From: Streptomyces prunicolor NBRC 13075
Lineage (GTDB): Bacteria; Actinomycetota; Actinomycetes; Streptomycetales; Streptomycetaceae
Assembly (NCBI RefSeq): GCF_000367365.1
Contig: NZ_BARF01000069.1
Coordinates: forward strand, 1 to 64,000
Length of the DNA: 64,000 nucleotides
Direction of reading: 5' to 3'
Under the pieces are notes generated by a model. That model was given only the letters and a program-made list of their open reading frames with translations. It made no database searches and was not told where the DNA came from. Positions 7,631 through 19,434 of this stretch are shown here, in pieces (positions within the stretch are counted from its first letter, which is position 1; each line of letters opens with the position of its first letter). The position numbers and the translations under genes are program-made.

Positions 7631-8452
7631 GTGAGTGCTGACCCGACGCAGGTGCTCGCCTTCGAGACCGACTGCCACATCTTCGACGGCTGTGGCTTCC
7701 CGGCTCCCGGCCTGCACTCGTTCCTGTTCAAGCCCCTTCTGGGGGACGGCGACAGCAACGTGTACTTCAACAAGCCGATGCTGCTGGCGCTGATCGGCTC
7801 GGTCATCGTCGTCGGTTTCTTCTGGGCCGCCTTCCGCAAGCCGAAGGTCGTCCCCGGCAAGCTGCAGATGGTCGCCGAGACCGGCTACGACTTCATCCGC
7901 CGCGGTGTCGTCTACGAGACGATCGGAAAGAAGGAAGGCGAGAAGTACGTACCGCTCGTCGTCTCGCTCTTCTTCTTCATCTGGATGATGAACCTCTGGT
8001 CGATCGTCCCGGTCGCCCAGTTCCCGGTGACCTCGATCATCGCGTACCCGGCGGTTCTCGCAGTCATCGTCTACATCCTGTGGGTCTCGCTGACGTTCAA
8101 GCGGCACGGATTCGTCGGTGCCTTCAAGAACTTCACCGGTTACGACAAGTCGCTGGGCGCGGTGCTGCCGCTGGCCATGACGATCGAGTTCTTCTCGAAC
8201 CTCCTCGTCCGGCCGTTCACGCACGCCGTACGACTCTTCGCCAACATGTTCGCGGGCCACACCCTGCTGCTGCTCTTCACGATCGCCAGCTGGTACCTGC
8301 TGAACGGCATCGGTATCGCCTACGCCGGCGTCAGCTTCATCATGACGCTCGTGATGACGGCCTTCGAGCTCTTCATCCAGGCCCTGCAGGCGTACGTGTT
8401 CGTCCTCCTGACCTGCACCTACATCCAGGGCGCGCTCGCCGAGCACCACTGA
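7631..8452 (+). CDS. atpB: ATP synthase Fo subunit a
   Basis: Proton-channel subunit a of the membrane sector. It has 273 residues with multiple transmembrane helices. The essential arginine is in HAVRLFANMFAGH, and conserved polar residues follow in the last helices (ELFIQALQAYVF). The GTG at 7631 is chosen because AAGGAG lies six bases upstream and it gives MSADPTQVLAFETDCH; the open frame upstream to 7595 is not family-like. It is second in the operon and precedes the c subunit by 75 bases. Confidence 0.95.
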   Translation: MSADPTQVLAFETDCHIFDGCGFPAPGLHSFLFKPLLGDGDSNVYFNKPMLLALIGSVIVVGFFWAAFRKPKVVPGKLQMVAETGYDFIRRGVVYETIGKKEGEKYVPLVVSLFFFIWMMNLWSIVPVAQFPVTSIIAYPAVLAVIVYILWVSLTFKRHGFVGAFKNFTGYDKSLGAVLPLAMTIEFFSNLLVRPFTHAVRLFANMFAGHTLLLLFTIASWYLLNGIGIAYAGVSFIMTLVMTAFELFIQALQAYVFVLLTCTYIQGALAEHH

Positions 8453-8527
8453 GCAACACCCCTCCAGAACCCCCTTAGCGTCCGGTGGCCAACCCCCGCC
8501 GGTCCGTACAGAGAAGGAAGAATCAGC

Positions 8528-8764
8528 ATGGCTGCCACTGAGACCCTCGCCGCCGTCTCCGGTTCGCTCGGCTCCATCGGCTACGGCCTTGCCGCCATCG
8601 GTCCCGGCGTCGGCGTCGGCATCATCTTCGGCAACGGCACCCAGGCTCTTGCCCGTCAGCCCGAAGCTGCCGGCCTGATCCGCGCCAACCAGATCCTCGG
8701 CTTCGCCTTCTGTGAGGCGCTCGCCCTCATCGGTCTGGTCATGCCGTTCGTCTACGGCAAGTAG
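8528..8764 (+). CDS. atpE: ATP synthase Fo subunit c
   Basis: Proteolipid c subunit forming the rotor ring. It has 78 residues in two hydrophobic helices joined by the polar loop ARQPE (residues 42-46). The proton-carrying carboxylate is Glu63 in FCEALALIG, and the GxGxGxG-type packing of helix 1 is visible (GPGVGVGIIFGNG). A carboxylate Glu without the extra sodium ligands fits proton rather than sodium coupling. Strong RBS: AGAAGGAAG about 7 bases before ATG 8528. Confidence 0.96.
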   Translation: MAATETLAAVSGSLGSIGYGLAAIGPGVGVGIIFGNGTQALARQPEAAGLIRANQILGFAFCEALALIGLVMPFVYGK

Positions 8765-8806
8765 ATCTGCGGATCCACGACAGCCCACTAGACGAAAGGC
8801 ACTGAC

Positions 8807-9349
8807 ATGAGCCAGCTGCTCATTCTGGCGGCCGAGACGGAGAACCCTCTCGTCCCGCCGATCCCTGAGCTTGTCATCGGCCTGATCGCCTTCGTCATCG
8901 TCTTCGGCTTCCTCGCCAAGAAGCTCCTCCCGAACATCAACAAGGTTCTGGACGAGCGGCGCGAGGCCATCGAGGGCGGTATCGAGAAGGCCGAGGCCGC
9001 CCAGACCGAGGCGCAGAGCGTGCTTGAGCAGTACAAGGCTCAGCTCGCCGAGGCCCGGCACGAGGCCGCGCGGCTGCGCCAGGAGGCGCAGGAGCAGGGC
9101 GCCACGCTCATCGCCGAGATGCGCGCGGAAGGCCAGCGGCAGCGCGAGGAGATCGTCGCCGCCGGTCACACGCAGATCGACGCCGACCGCAAGGCCGCTT
9201 CGCAGGCGCTGCGCCAGGACGTGGGCAAGCTCGCCACCGACCTGGCCGGCAAGCTCGTCGGCGAGTCCCTCGAGGACCACGCCCGGCAGAGCCGTGTGAT
9301 CGACCGTTTCCTCGATGAACTCGAGGAGAAGGCCGAGGCCGCACGATGA
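8807..9349 (+). CDS. atpF: ATP synthase Fo subunit b
   Basis: Peripheral-stalk subunit b, 180 residues. One N-terminal membrane helix (about residues 21-40, IGLIAFVIVFGFLAKKLLP) is followed by a long Glu/Ala/Arg-rich coiled coil that reaches F1. RBS: GAAAGG seven or eight bases before ATG 8807. The stop overlaps the ATG of atpH by four bases (ATGA), so translation of b and delta is coupled. Confidence 0.95.
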   Translation: MSQLLILAAETENPLVPPIPELVIGLIAFVIVFGFLAKKLLPNINKVLDERREAIEGGIEKAEAAQTEAQSVLEQYKAQLAEARHEAARLRQEAQEQGATLIAEMRAEGQRQREEIVAAGHTQIDADRKAASQALRQDVGKLATDLAGKLVGESLEDHARQSRVIDRFLDELEEKAEAAR

Positions 9350-10161
9350 ACGGAGCGAGCCGCGAGGCCCTGGCAGCCGCACGTGAGCGTCTCGACGCGC
9401 TGACGGACTCCACGTCCGTGAACGCGGCGCAGCTCGCCGACGAGCTGGCCGCCGTCACCGCGCTGCTCGGCCGTGAGGTGTCCCTGCGCCGGGTCCTCAC
9501 CGACCCGGCGCAGGACGGCGAGGCCAAGGCCCAGCTGGCCGAGCGCCTGCTCGGCGCCCAGGTCGGCGGCCCCGCCCTCGACCTGCTGTCCGGCATGGTG
9601 CGCTCCCGCTGGTCGCAGTCCCGCGACCTGGTGGACGCGCTGGAGGAGCTGGCGGCCACCGCCGACCTCACCGCCGCCCAGCAGTCGGGCGAGCTCGACG
9701 ACGTCGAGGACGAGCTGTTCCGGTTCGGCCGGATCGTCTCCTCGAACACCGGGCTGCGCGCCGCGCTGACCGACCGCGCCGCCGGCACGAGTGCCAAGAG
9801 CGAGCTGCTCGGCAGCCTGCTCGGCGGCCGCGCCAAGCCGGCCACCGAGCGACTGGTGACCCGCCTGGTGACCGCGCCCCGGGGACGTAGCCTGGAAGCG
9901 GGACTCGAGTCCCTCTCCAAGCTCGCCGCCGAGCGCCGCAGCCGCCTGGTCGCGGTCGTCACCACGGCGGTCCCGCTGAGCGACCCGCAGAAGCAGCGCC
10001 TGGGCGCCGCCCTCGCGAAGCTCTACGGCCGCAACATGCACCTGAACATCGACGTGGACCCCGAGGTCCTCGGCGGTATCCGGGTGCAGGTCGGCGACGA
10101 GGTCATCAACGGCTCCATCGCGGACCGCCTCGATGACGCCGCTCGCCGCATGGCGAGCTAG
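9346..10161 (+). CDS. atpH: ATP synthase F1 subunit delta
   Basis: Stalk subunit delta (OSCP), linking b to the top of F1. It has 271 residues, longer than the roughly 180 of E. coli but normal for actinobacteria. The conserved C-terminal segment is visible (VDPEVLGGIRVQVGDEVINGSI). Start: ATG 9346, overlapping the atpF stop. A 130-base gap separates it from atpA. Confidence 0.94.
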   Translation: MNGASREALAAARERLDALTDSTSVNAAQLADELAAVTALLGREVSLRRVLTDPAQDGEAKAQLAERLLGAQVGGPALDLLSGMVRSRWSQSRDLVDALEELAATADLTAAQQSGELDDVEDELFRFGRIVSSNTGLRAALTDRAAGTSAKSELLGSLLGGRAKPATERLVTRLVTAPRGRSLEAGLESLSKLAAERRSRLVAVVTTAVPLSDPQKQRLGAALAKLYGRNMHLNIDVDPEVLGGIRVQVGDEVINGSIADRLDDAARRMAS

Positions 10162-10291
10162 CAGCACCCATACAAAGACGTAGTAAGGCGGCCCGAGTTG
10201 GGCCGTGCAGAGGATTCACCTCGTCACGGGGGGAGTCCCCCCATCCCCCCAAGTGAAACTTCGGGCCCAACAAGGAGAGCAGGGAACCCAG

Positions 10292-11881
<1,590 letters not shown>

Positions 11882-11901
11882 CGTAGGAAGGGACCTGACT
11901 C

Positions 11902-12816
11902 ATGGGAGCCCAGCTCCGGGTCTACAAGCGTCGCATCCGATCCGTCACCGCGACCAAGAAGATCACCAAGGCGATGGAGATGATCGCCGCCTCGCGCGTC
12001 GTCAAGGCGCACCGCAAGGTGCAGGCCTCGACGCCGTACGCGAAGGAACTGACGCGTGCGGTCACGGCGGTCGGAACGGGTTCCAACACCCGGCACCCGC
12101 TGACCACCGAGGCGGAGACGCCGACCCGTTCCGCGGTACTGCTCCTCACGAGCGACCGCGGTCTGGCCGGCGCCTTCAACTCCAACGCCATCAAGGCCGC
12201 GGAGCAGCTGACCGCACGTCTCGAGGCCGAGGGCAAGGAGGTCGACACGTATATCGTCGGCCGCCGCGGTGTCGCCCACTACAACTTCCGTGAGCGCAAG
12301 ATCGCGGAGCAGTGGACCGGCTTCACCGACCAGCCCGAGTACGCGGACGCGAAGAAGGTCGCGGGTCCGCTCATCGAGGCCATCGAGAAGGACACGGCCG
12401 AGGGCGGCGTGGACGAACTCCACATCGTCTACACCGAGTTCGTCTCGATGATGACGCAGACGCCGATCGACAGCCGGCTGCTGCCCCTCAGCCTCGAAGA
12501 GGTCGCGGAGGACGTGCCCCAGGGCGAGATCCTTCCGCTGTACGACTTCGAGCCGTCGGCGGAGGACGTCCTGGACGCCCTGCTGCCGCGGTACGTCGAG
12601 AGCCGTATCTACAACGCGCTGCTCCAGTCGGCTGCCTCCAAGCACGCCGCCACCCGCCGCGCGATGAAGTCGGCGACCGACAACGCGGGAGACCTGATCA
12701 CCACGCTCTCCCGTCTTGCCAACGCGGCCCGCCAGGCCGAAATCACCCAGGAAATCAGCGAGATCGTCGGTGGCTCCGCAGCCCTGGCCGACGCGACCGC
12801 GGGGAGTGACAAGTAA
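11902..12816 (+). CDS. atpG: ATP synthase F1 subunit gamma
   Basis: Central rotor shaft of F1, 304 residues. The conserved N-terminal helix (MGAQLRVYKRRIRSVTATKK) and C-terminal helix (residues about 240-290) form the coiled-coil shaft, and the middle SDRGLAGAFNSN segment is typical. RBS AGGAAGGGA about ten bases before ATG 11902. Its stop TAA shares one base with the atpD start (TAATG), indicating tight coupling. Confidence 0.96.
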   Translation: MGAQLRVYKRRIRSVTATKKITKAMEMIAASRVVKAHRKVQASTPYAKELTRAVTAVGTGSNTRHPLTTEAETPTRSAVLLLTSDRGLAGAFNSNAIKAAEQLTARLEAEGKEVDTYIVGRRGVAHYNFRERKIAEQWTGFTDQPEYADAKKVAGPLIEAIEKDTAEGGVDELHIVYTEFVSMMTQTPIDSRLLPLSLEEVAEDVPQGEILPLYDFEPSAEDVLDALLPRYVESRIYNALLQSAASKHAATRRAMKSATDNAGDLITTLSRLANAARQAEITQEISEIVGGSAALADATAGSDK

Positions 12817-14252
12817 TGACGACGACAGTTGAGACGGCCGTTGCCACGGGCCGCGTCGCCCGGGTCATCGGCCCGGTCGTCGACGTGGAGTTCCCCGTCG
12901 ACGCGATGCCGGAGATCTACAACGCTCTGCACGTCGAGGTGGCCGACCCGGCCCTGGACGGCGCGAAGAAGACGCTGACCCTGGAGGTCGCCCAGCACCT
13001 GGGTGACGGCCTGGTCCGCACCATCTCGATGCAGCCCACCGACGGTCTGGTCCGCCAGGCCGCGGTCACCGACACGGGAACGGGCATCACCGTCCCGGTC
13101 GGCGACTTCACCAAGGGCAAGGTTTTCAACACCCTTGGTGAGGTGCTGAACAGCGACGAGAAGTACACGGGCGAGCGCTGGTCCATCCACCGCAAGGCCC
13201 CGCGCTTCGACGAGCTCGAGTCGAAGACCGAGATGTTCGAGACCGGCGTCAAGGTCATCGACCTGCTGACCCCGTACGTCAAGGGCGGCAAGATCGGCCT
13301 GTTCGGCGGTGCCGGTGTCGGCAAGACGGTGCTCATCCAGGAGATGATCTACCGCGTCGCCAACAACCACGACGGTGTCTCCGTGTTCGCCGGTGTCGGC
13401 GAGCGCACCCGTGAGGGCAACGACCTCATCGAGGAGATGGCCGACTCGGGCGTCATCGACAAGACGGCGCTCGTCTTCGGTCAGATGGACGAGCCCCCGG
13501 GCACCCGTCTGCGCGTGGCCCTGGCCGGTCTGACCATGGCGGAGTACTTCCGCGATGTGCAGAACCAGGACGTGCTGTTCTTCATCGACAACATCTTCCG
13601 CTTCACGCAGGCCGGTTCCGAGGTCTCGACCCTGCTCGGCCGCATGCCCTCCGCGGTGGGCTACCAGCCGAACCTGGCCGACGAGATGGGTCTCCTCCAG
13701 GAGCGCATCACCTCGACCCGCGGTCACTCGATCACCTCGATGCAGGCGATCTACGTCCCCGCGGACGACCTGACCGACCCGGCCCCGGCCACCACCTTCG
13801 CCCACCTCGACGCGACGACGGTTCTGTCCCGTCCGATCTCCGAGAAGGGCATCTACCCGGCCGTGGACCCGCTGGACTCCACGTCCCGCATCCTGGACCC
13901 GCGGTACATCGCGGCGGAGCACTACAACACCGCGATGCGCGTCAAGACGGTCCTCCAGAAGTACAAGGACCTTCAGGACATCATCGCGATCCTCGGTATC
14001 GACGAGCTGGGCGAGGAGGACAAGCTCACCGTCCACCGTGCCCGTCGCGTGGAGCGCTTCCTGTCCCAGAACACCCACGTCGCCAAGCAGTTCACCGGCG
14101 TCGACGGGTCGGACGTCCCGCTGGACGAGTCGATCGTGGCCTTCAACTCGATCATCGACGGCGAGTACGACCACTTCCCGGAGCAGGCGTTCTTCCTCTG
14201 CGGTGGTATCGAGGACCTGAAGGCGAACGCGAAGGAGCTGGGCGTCTCCTGA
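12816..14252 (+). CDS. atpD: ATP synthase F1 subunit beta
   Basis: Catalytic subunit of F1, 478 residues. The Walker A motif is GLFGGAGVGKTVL (about residue 163), followed by the catalytic glutamate in GERTREGND and Walker B DVLFFIDNIFRFTQ. The DELSEED-like lever is DELGEED (near residue 394), a recognised actinobacterial variation. Start: ATG 12816, overlapping atpG by one base. It is followed by a strong hairpin before atpC. Confidence 0.97.
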   Translation: MTTTVETAVATGRVARVIGPVVDVEFPVDAMPEIYNALHVEVADPALDGAKKTLTLEVAQHLGDGLVRTISMQPTDGLVRQAAVTDTGTGITVPVGDFTKGKVFNTLGEVLNSDEKYTGERWSIHRKAPRFDELESKTEMFETGVKVIDLLTPYVKGGKIGLFGGAGVGKTVLIQEMIYRVANNHDGVSVFAGVGERTREGNDLIEEMADSGVIDKTALVFGQMDEPPGTRLRVALAGLTMAEYFRDVQNQDVLFFIDNIFRFTQAGSEVSTLLGRMPSAVGYQPNLADEMGLLQERITSTRGHSITSMQAIYVPADDLTDPAPATTFAHLDATTVLSRPISEKGIYPAVDPLDSTSRILDPRYIAAEHYNTAMRVKTVLQKYKDLQDIIAILGIDELGEEDKLTVHRARRVERFLSQNTHVAKQFTGVDGSDVPLDESIVAFNSIIDGEYDHFPEQAFFLCGGIEDLKANAKELGVS

Positions 14253-14267
14253 CCCCGTGCTTCACCT

Positions 14268-14298
14268 GAGGGGGTGGGGCGTGTCCCACCCCCTCTTT
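14268..14298 (+). terminator. Terminator-like hairpin between atpD and atpC
   Basis: GAGGGGGTGGG (14268-14278) pairs perfectly over 11 bp with CCCACCCCCTC (14285-14295) around the loop GCGTGT, followed by TTT. It lies in the 110-base atpD-atpC gap. It can act as a partial terminator or 3' stabiliser that lowers atpC output relative to the beta and alpha genes. Confidence 0.75.
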
Positions 14299-14362
14299 CA
14301 CGCCCATTAGAATTGACCCAACACCCGGCACGACCGCCGGGTGGTGACCCGAGGAGCCCACC

Positions 14363-14737
14363 TTGGCTGCTGAGCTGCATGTCGAGCTCGTCGCCGCGGA
14401 CCGCCAGGTCTGGTCCGGCGAGGCCACCCTGGTCGTCGCGCGCACCACGTCCGGCGACATCGGCGTCATGCCCGGTCACCAGCCGCTGCTCGGTGTGCTG
14501 GAGTCGGGCCCGGTGACCATCCGCACGAGCGACGGCGGGACGGTCGTCGCCGCGGTGCACGGCGGTTTCATCTCGTTCGCGGACAACAAGCTGTCGCTGC
14601 TCGCCGAGATCGCCGAGCTGTCGGACGAGATCGACGTCCAGCGCGTGGAGCGCGAGCTGGAGCAGGCGAAGGCGGCGGGCGACGAGTCCGCCGAGCGCCG
14701 CGCGGACGTCCGCCTGCGTGCGGTGGAGACGCGCTGA
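14363..14737 (+). CDS. atpC: ATP synthase F1 subunit epsilon
   Basis: Regulatory subunit epsilon, 124 residues: an N-terminal beta-sandwich (about 1-85, with GDIGVMPGHQPLLGVLE) and a short two-helix C-terminal domain. The start is TTG at 14363 with GAGGAG seven bases upstream; a weaker start codon agrees with the need for one epsilon per three beta. It is the last gene of the operon, closed by a strong terminator. Confidence 0.94.
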   Translation: MAAELHVELVAADRQVWSGEATLVVARTTSGDIGVMPGHQPLLGVLESGPVTIRTSDGGTVVAAVHGGFISFADNKLSLLAEIAELSDEIDVQRVERELEQAKAAGDESAERRADVRLRAVETR

Positions 14738-14762
14738 ACCCAGGTTCGACGCGATGACGTGA

Positions 14763-14829
14763 CTCAGCCGCGGCTGGGACCGGAGGAATCCGGCCCCAGC
14801 CGCGGCTGAGGCGAATGTGGGTGTTTTTT
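14763..14829 (+). terminator. Intrinsic terminator of the atp operon
   Basis: CTCAGCCGCGGCTGGG (14763-14778) and CCCAGCCGCGGCTGAG (14795-14810) are perfect 16-bp complements, with an inner CCGG/CCGG pair (80-83 with 90-93 of the same hundred) and the loop AGGAAT, followed by GTTTTTTC at 14823-14830. It is one of the strongest terminators in the window. Confidence 0.9.
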
Positions 14830-14875
14830 CCGTTCCGTTACCTGTTTTGCCTAGGAGACGAGGAGGTCGGTGTCG

Positions 14876-15322
14876 ATGGTCCTCGCTCTGACTGCGTGCG
14901 GAATTGTGGTGGCCCTGGTGGTGCTGGGCCTGTTCGTCTTCGGCCTCCGCCGCAGACTCATCCAGCGCTCCGGCGGCACCTTCGACTGTTCCCTGCGCTG
15001 GGACGTCCCGGAGAAACCCGACACCAACGGCAAGGGCTGGAGCTACGGCGTCGCCCGCTACAACGGCGACCGCATCGAGTGGTACCGCGTCTTCTCCTAC
15101 GCCTACCGCCCGCGCCGCACGCTGGAACGCTCCGCGATCGAGGTCGCCGGCCGCCGTCTCCCCGAGGGCGAGGAGGAACTCGCCCTCCTCTCCGACGCGA
15201 TCATCCTGACTTGCCTGCACCGGGGCACGCGCCTCGAACTCGCCATGAGCGAGGACGCGTTGACCGGTTTCCTGGCCTGGCTGGAGGCGGCTCCGCCCGG
15301 CCAGCGGGTCAACGTGGCCTGA
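14876..15322 (+). CDS. DUF2550 family membrane protein
   Basis: Conserved actinobacterial protein of unknown function, 148 residues. One N-terminal membrane helix (about 2-22, LALTACGIVVALVVLGLFVF) is followed by a basic stretch RRRLIQR and a soluble domain with the pattern GGTFDCSLRW and RYNGDRIEWYRVFSY, typical of DUF2550. The ATG at 14876 is preferred because AGGAGG ends nine bases upstream; a GTG at 14870 would leave only three bases. It always tends to follow the atp operon in Streptomyces (recollection). Topology predicts a cytoplasmic soluble domain. Confidence 0.88.
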   Translation: MVLALTACGIVVALVVLGLFVFGLRRRLIQRSGGTFDCSLRWDVPEKPDTNGKGWSYGVARYNGDRIEWYRVFSYAYRPRRTLERSAIEVAGRRLPEGEEELALLSDAIILTCLHRGTRLELAMSEDALTGFLAWLEAAPPGQRVNVA

Positions 15323-15356
15323 GCCGGCCCGAGTCGGCCCGAGCCGGGACAACGCA

Positions 15357-15388
15357 CCGCGGACAGACCCCGTGAGGTCTGTCCGCGG
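15357..15388. terminator. Bidirectional terminator between DUF2550 gene and chiC
   Basis: CCGCGGACAGACC (15357-15369) and GGTCTGTCCGCGG (15376-15388) form a perfect 13-bp stem with a six-base loop in the 89-base gap between two convergent genes. Confidence 0.85.
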
Positions 15389-15411
15389 CAGGGCGCTGAG
15401 CGGCGTGGGGA

Positions 15412-17238
<1,827 letters not shown>

Positions 17239-17340
17239 TGAGCGCCTCCTCTTTTGTTTTTACGCCTCCGGCGCGCGCCTTAGGCGGGGGGTGTCGGGGC
17301 GCGACTGAGCCTTCGCACCCACAGTCCCGCGAGAATAGAA

Positions 17341-17374
17341 AGGTCTGGACCACGGGTCAATAGGTCTGGACCAC
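17341..17374 (-). promoter_or_regulatory. Direct-repeat chitinase operator / DasR-like sites
   Basis: AGGTCTGGACCAC occurs twice, at 17341-17353 and 17362-17374, spaced 21 bp (two helical turns). Each copy is a near palindrome GGTC-TGGACC resembling the DasR responsive element (ACTGGTCTAGACCACT) and the 12-bp direct repeats described in Streptomyces chitinase promoters. They lie about 100-135 bp upstream of the chiC start, where the -35/-10 region is expected. Confidence 0.85.
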
Positions 17375-17389
17375 TTCCGTGTGGGTGTG

Positions 17390-17716
17390 CTAAACCCCCA
17401 ACTCCTGCGCCAATACCGCCGCTTGGACCCGGCTGCGCAGCCCCGGCTTCGCCGGCAACCGGCTGACGTGCGTCTTCACCGTCGCCTCGGCCATGTCGAG
17501 CCGGTCCGCGATCTCCGCATTGGCCATTCCCTCACCGAGACACGACAACACCTCGCGCTCGCGCCGGCTGAGCGCGTCGAGGACGGCCGGTTCGGCCCCC
17601 GGCCGAGGTACCGGCTTCGCCGCGAACTCGGCGATCAGGCGGCGCGTCACCGCGGACGCGATGAGTCCCTCGCCGCCCGCCACCGTCCGTACGGCGGCGA
17701 GGAGTTCGGCGGCCTC
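17390..17716 (-). pseudogene. Truncated NarL/LuxR response regulator (C-terminal fragment)
   Basis: About 109 residues match the C-terminal end of a two-component response regulator: a linker (ELLAAVRTVAGGEGLIA) and a LuxR helix-turn-helix (LSRREREVLSCLGEGMANAE...MAEATVKTHVSRL). The receiver domain is absent. The open frame continues upstream to 18034, but that part has no receiver motif and is antisense to the Phd-like fragment. Substitutions such as Pro in the recognition-helix region (SRLPAKPGLRSR) also suggest decay. No histidine kinase is adjacent. Confidence 0.7.
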
Positions 17717-17828
17717 GGGCGTTCCGCGAGCAGGGCGGTCTGTTCGGCGTGCAGCCGCTCCTGCGGGATGGTCTGTGAGTACGTCGAAGGATGCAGCTCG
17801 GGTGTACCGGGACGAGGGCACCGGCCGT

Positions 17829-17990
17829 ATGGACGAATCCGCATCCGCGTCCGTCCGCGAAGCGCGGGCCGACCTGACGCGACTTCTGGACCGCGCGGCG
17901 AAGGGGGAGCCAACCGTCATCACTCGTGGTGGCGTCCCTGTGGCCGCGAACGCGGAGATCTTCCGCAGGTTGGCCCCCGACGGGGCGTGA
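17829..17990 (+). pseudogene. Phd/YefM-type antitoxin remnant
   Basis: A 53-residue frame from ATG 17829 contains the Phd/YefM pattern VREARADLTRLLDRAAKGEP and TVITRGGVPVA, the N-terminal DNA-binding half of a type II antitoxin. The rest, which would bind a toxin, is replaced by a short unrelated tail (NAEIFRRLAPDGA), and no toxin gene follows before 18074. It is most likely a leftover of a lost toxin-antitoxin pair, or a short stand-alone regulator. Confidence 0.55.
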
Positions 17991-18074
17991 AGTACGCCTT
18001 CGGTCACCGTCGCCCGCCATCCGCTCAGTGCCATCGACCGGACGGCGGCTCTCTGCGCACCCGTTTACCGCCGG

Positions 18075-18647
18075 TCAGCGCTCCCCGCCCGGCACCCACA
18101 ACACGTCCCCCGCCTCCTTGTTGGCCGTGCGGGCCAGGATGAACAGCAGGTCGGAGAGGCGGTTCAAGTAGGTCGCCGTCAAGGGGTTCATCACCTCGCC
18201 GTGGACCTCCAGGGCCGCCCACGTCGACCGCTCCGCCCGTCGTACGACCGTGCATGCCTGGTGGAGCAGGGCCGCGCCCGGGGTGCCGCCGGGGAGGATG
18301 AAGGAGCGGAGCTTCTCCAGCTGCTCGTTGAAGTGGTCGCAGTCCGACTCCAGCTTGTCGATGTAGTACTGCTCGACGCGCAGGGGCGGGAACTCCGGGT
18401 TCTCGACGACCGGGGTGCACAGGTCCGCGCCCACGTCGAAGAGGTCGTTCTGGACGCGGGTGAGGACCTTGACGATGTCTTCGGGGAGGGCGCCGAGGGC
18501 GATCGCCGTGCCGATCGCCGCGTTCGCCTCGTTGGCGTCGGCGTACGCCGAGATCCGGACGTCGGTCTTGGCGACCCGGCTCATGTCGCCGAGGGCGGTG
18601 GTGCCCTGGTCGCCGGTCCTGGTGTAGATGCGCGTCAGATTGACCAT
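18075..18647 (-). CDS. PduO-type cob(I)alamin adenosyltransferase
   Basis: Transfers adenosyl from ATP to cob(I)alamin to make adenosylcobalamin, the cofactor of methylmalonyl-CoA mutase. It has 190 residues and the family pattern MVNLTRIYTRTGDQGTT, with the ATP-binding N-terminal TRTGDQGTT and later helices SFILPGG, RRAER and YLNRLSDLLFILAR. Start: ATG at 18647; the frame is open a few codons upstream (MPNYAGH), but the chosen ATG aligns with the family N terminus. It lies just 13 bases from the ABC permease end, the same strand. It would serve with the mce-meaB gene group some 21 kb away. No B12 riboswitch is visible nearby. Confidence 0.9.
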   Translation of the reverse strand: MVNLTRIYTRTGDQGTTALGDMSRVAKTDVRISAYADANEANAAIGTAIALGALPEDIVKVLTRVQNDLFDVGADLCTPVVENPEFPPLRVEQYYIDKLESDCDHFNEQLEKLRSFILPGGTPGAALLHQACTVVRRAERSTWAALEVHGEVMNPLTATYLNRLSDLLFILARTANKEAGDVLWVPGGER

Positions 18648-18660
18648 GTGACCAGCGTAG

Positions 18661-19410
18661 TTAGGCACCGGCGGTTCGGAACACGCGTGTGCCCACCGTC
18701 ACGGCCAGTACGGCGATGCCGACCGCGACCAGCGCCCCGTACAGCATGTGAGCCGTCGTGTACGAGCCGACGTAGGCGTCCCGCACCGCGTCGACCAGAT
18801 AGCGGAACGGCATGAAGTGCGAGAGCACGTCCAGCCAGGCCGGGGCCAGGGCCATCGGGAGCATCAGTCCGGACAGCAGCATCGACGGCATGGTCATGGC
18901 GTTGATGAGCGGGCCGAACTCCTGAGGGGTGTCGACCTTCATCGCCGCGGCGTACGACAGCGAGCCGAGCGAGACCGTCAGCAGGGCGACGAACCCGAAG
19001 CCGATCAGGACCCCGCCGAGGGGAGCGCGCAGCCCCGTCGCCACTGCCGCCAGCACCAGCAGCACCGCCTGGAAGACGAACACCGTGGCATCGCGCAGCA
19101 CGCGGCCGAGCAGCAGGGCGAGACGGCTCACCGGGGTCACCCGCATCCGCTCCACCACCCCCTGGCTCTTCTCGATGATGATCGTGAAGCCCGCGTACGA
19201 GGCGCCGAACAGGCCGAGTTGGAGCAGCAGCCCGGGCACCAGCACCTGCCATGAGCTGACGGGCCCGCCGAGCGGCAGGCCCGTCAGCAGCGGGCCGAAG
19301 AACAGCAGATACAGCAGCGGCATCAGCACCCCGAAGAGCAGCGCGAAGCGGGAGCGGAGGGACTGCCGGAGGTAGCGGCCGTAGATCAGTGCGGTGTCGT
19401 GGAGAAGCAT
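18661..19410 (-). CDS. ABC-2 type transporter permease (DrrB-like)
   Basis: Membrane subunit of a drug-efflux type ABC exporter, 249 residues with six predicted helices. Typical ABC-2 features are the region VVERMRVTPVSRLALLLGRVLRD between helices 2 and 3, and the helix-5/6 block PMALAPAWLDVLSHFMPFRYLVDAVRD. ATG 19410. It follows the ATPase gene on the same strand, 60 bases away, with a hexanucleotide repeat in between. The substrate is unknown. Confidence 0.87.
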   Translation of the reverse strand: MLLHDTALIYGRYLRQSLRSRFALLFGVLMPLLYLLFFGPLLTGLPLGGPVSSWQVLVPGLLLQLGLFGASYAGFTIIIEKSQGVVERMRVTPVSRLALLLGRVLRDATVFVFQAVLLVLAAVATGLRAPLGGVLIGFGFVALLTVSLGSLSYAAAMKVDTPQEFGPLINAMTMPSMLLSGLMLPMALAPAWLDVLSHFMPFRYLVDAVRDAYVGSYTTAHMLYGALVAVGIAVLAVTVGTRVFRTAGA

Positions 19411-19434
19411 CGGGTTCCTCTACGGATACGGATT

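Noticed and set aside
17717..18034. Extended LuxR gene running to 18034
   Set aside because: The added N-terminal residues do not resemble a receiver domain and run antisense to the Phd-like frame.
18648..18674. Cobalamin riboswitch before the adenosyltransferase
   Set aside because: Only a short gap precedes the gene and no B12-box-like sequence or long structured leader is present.
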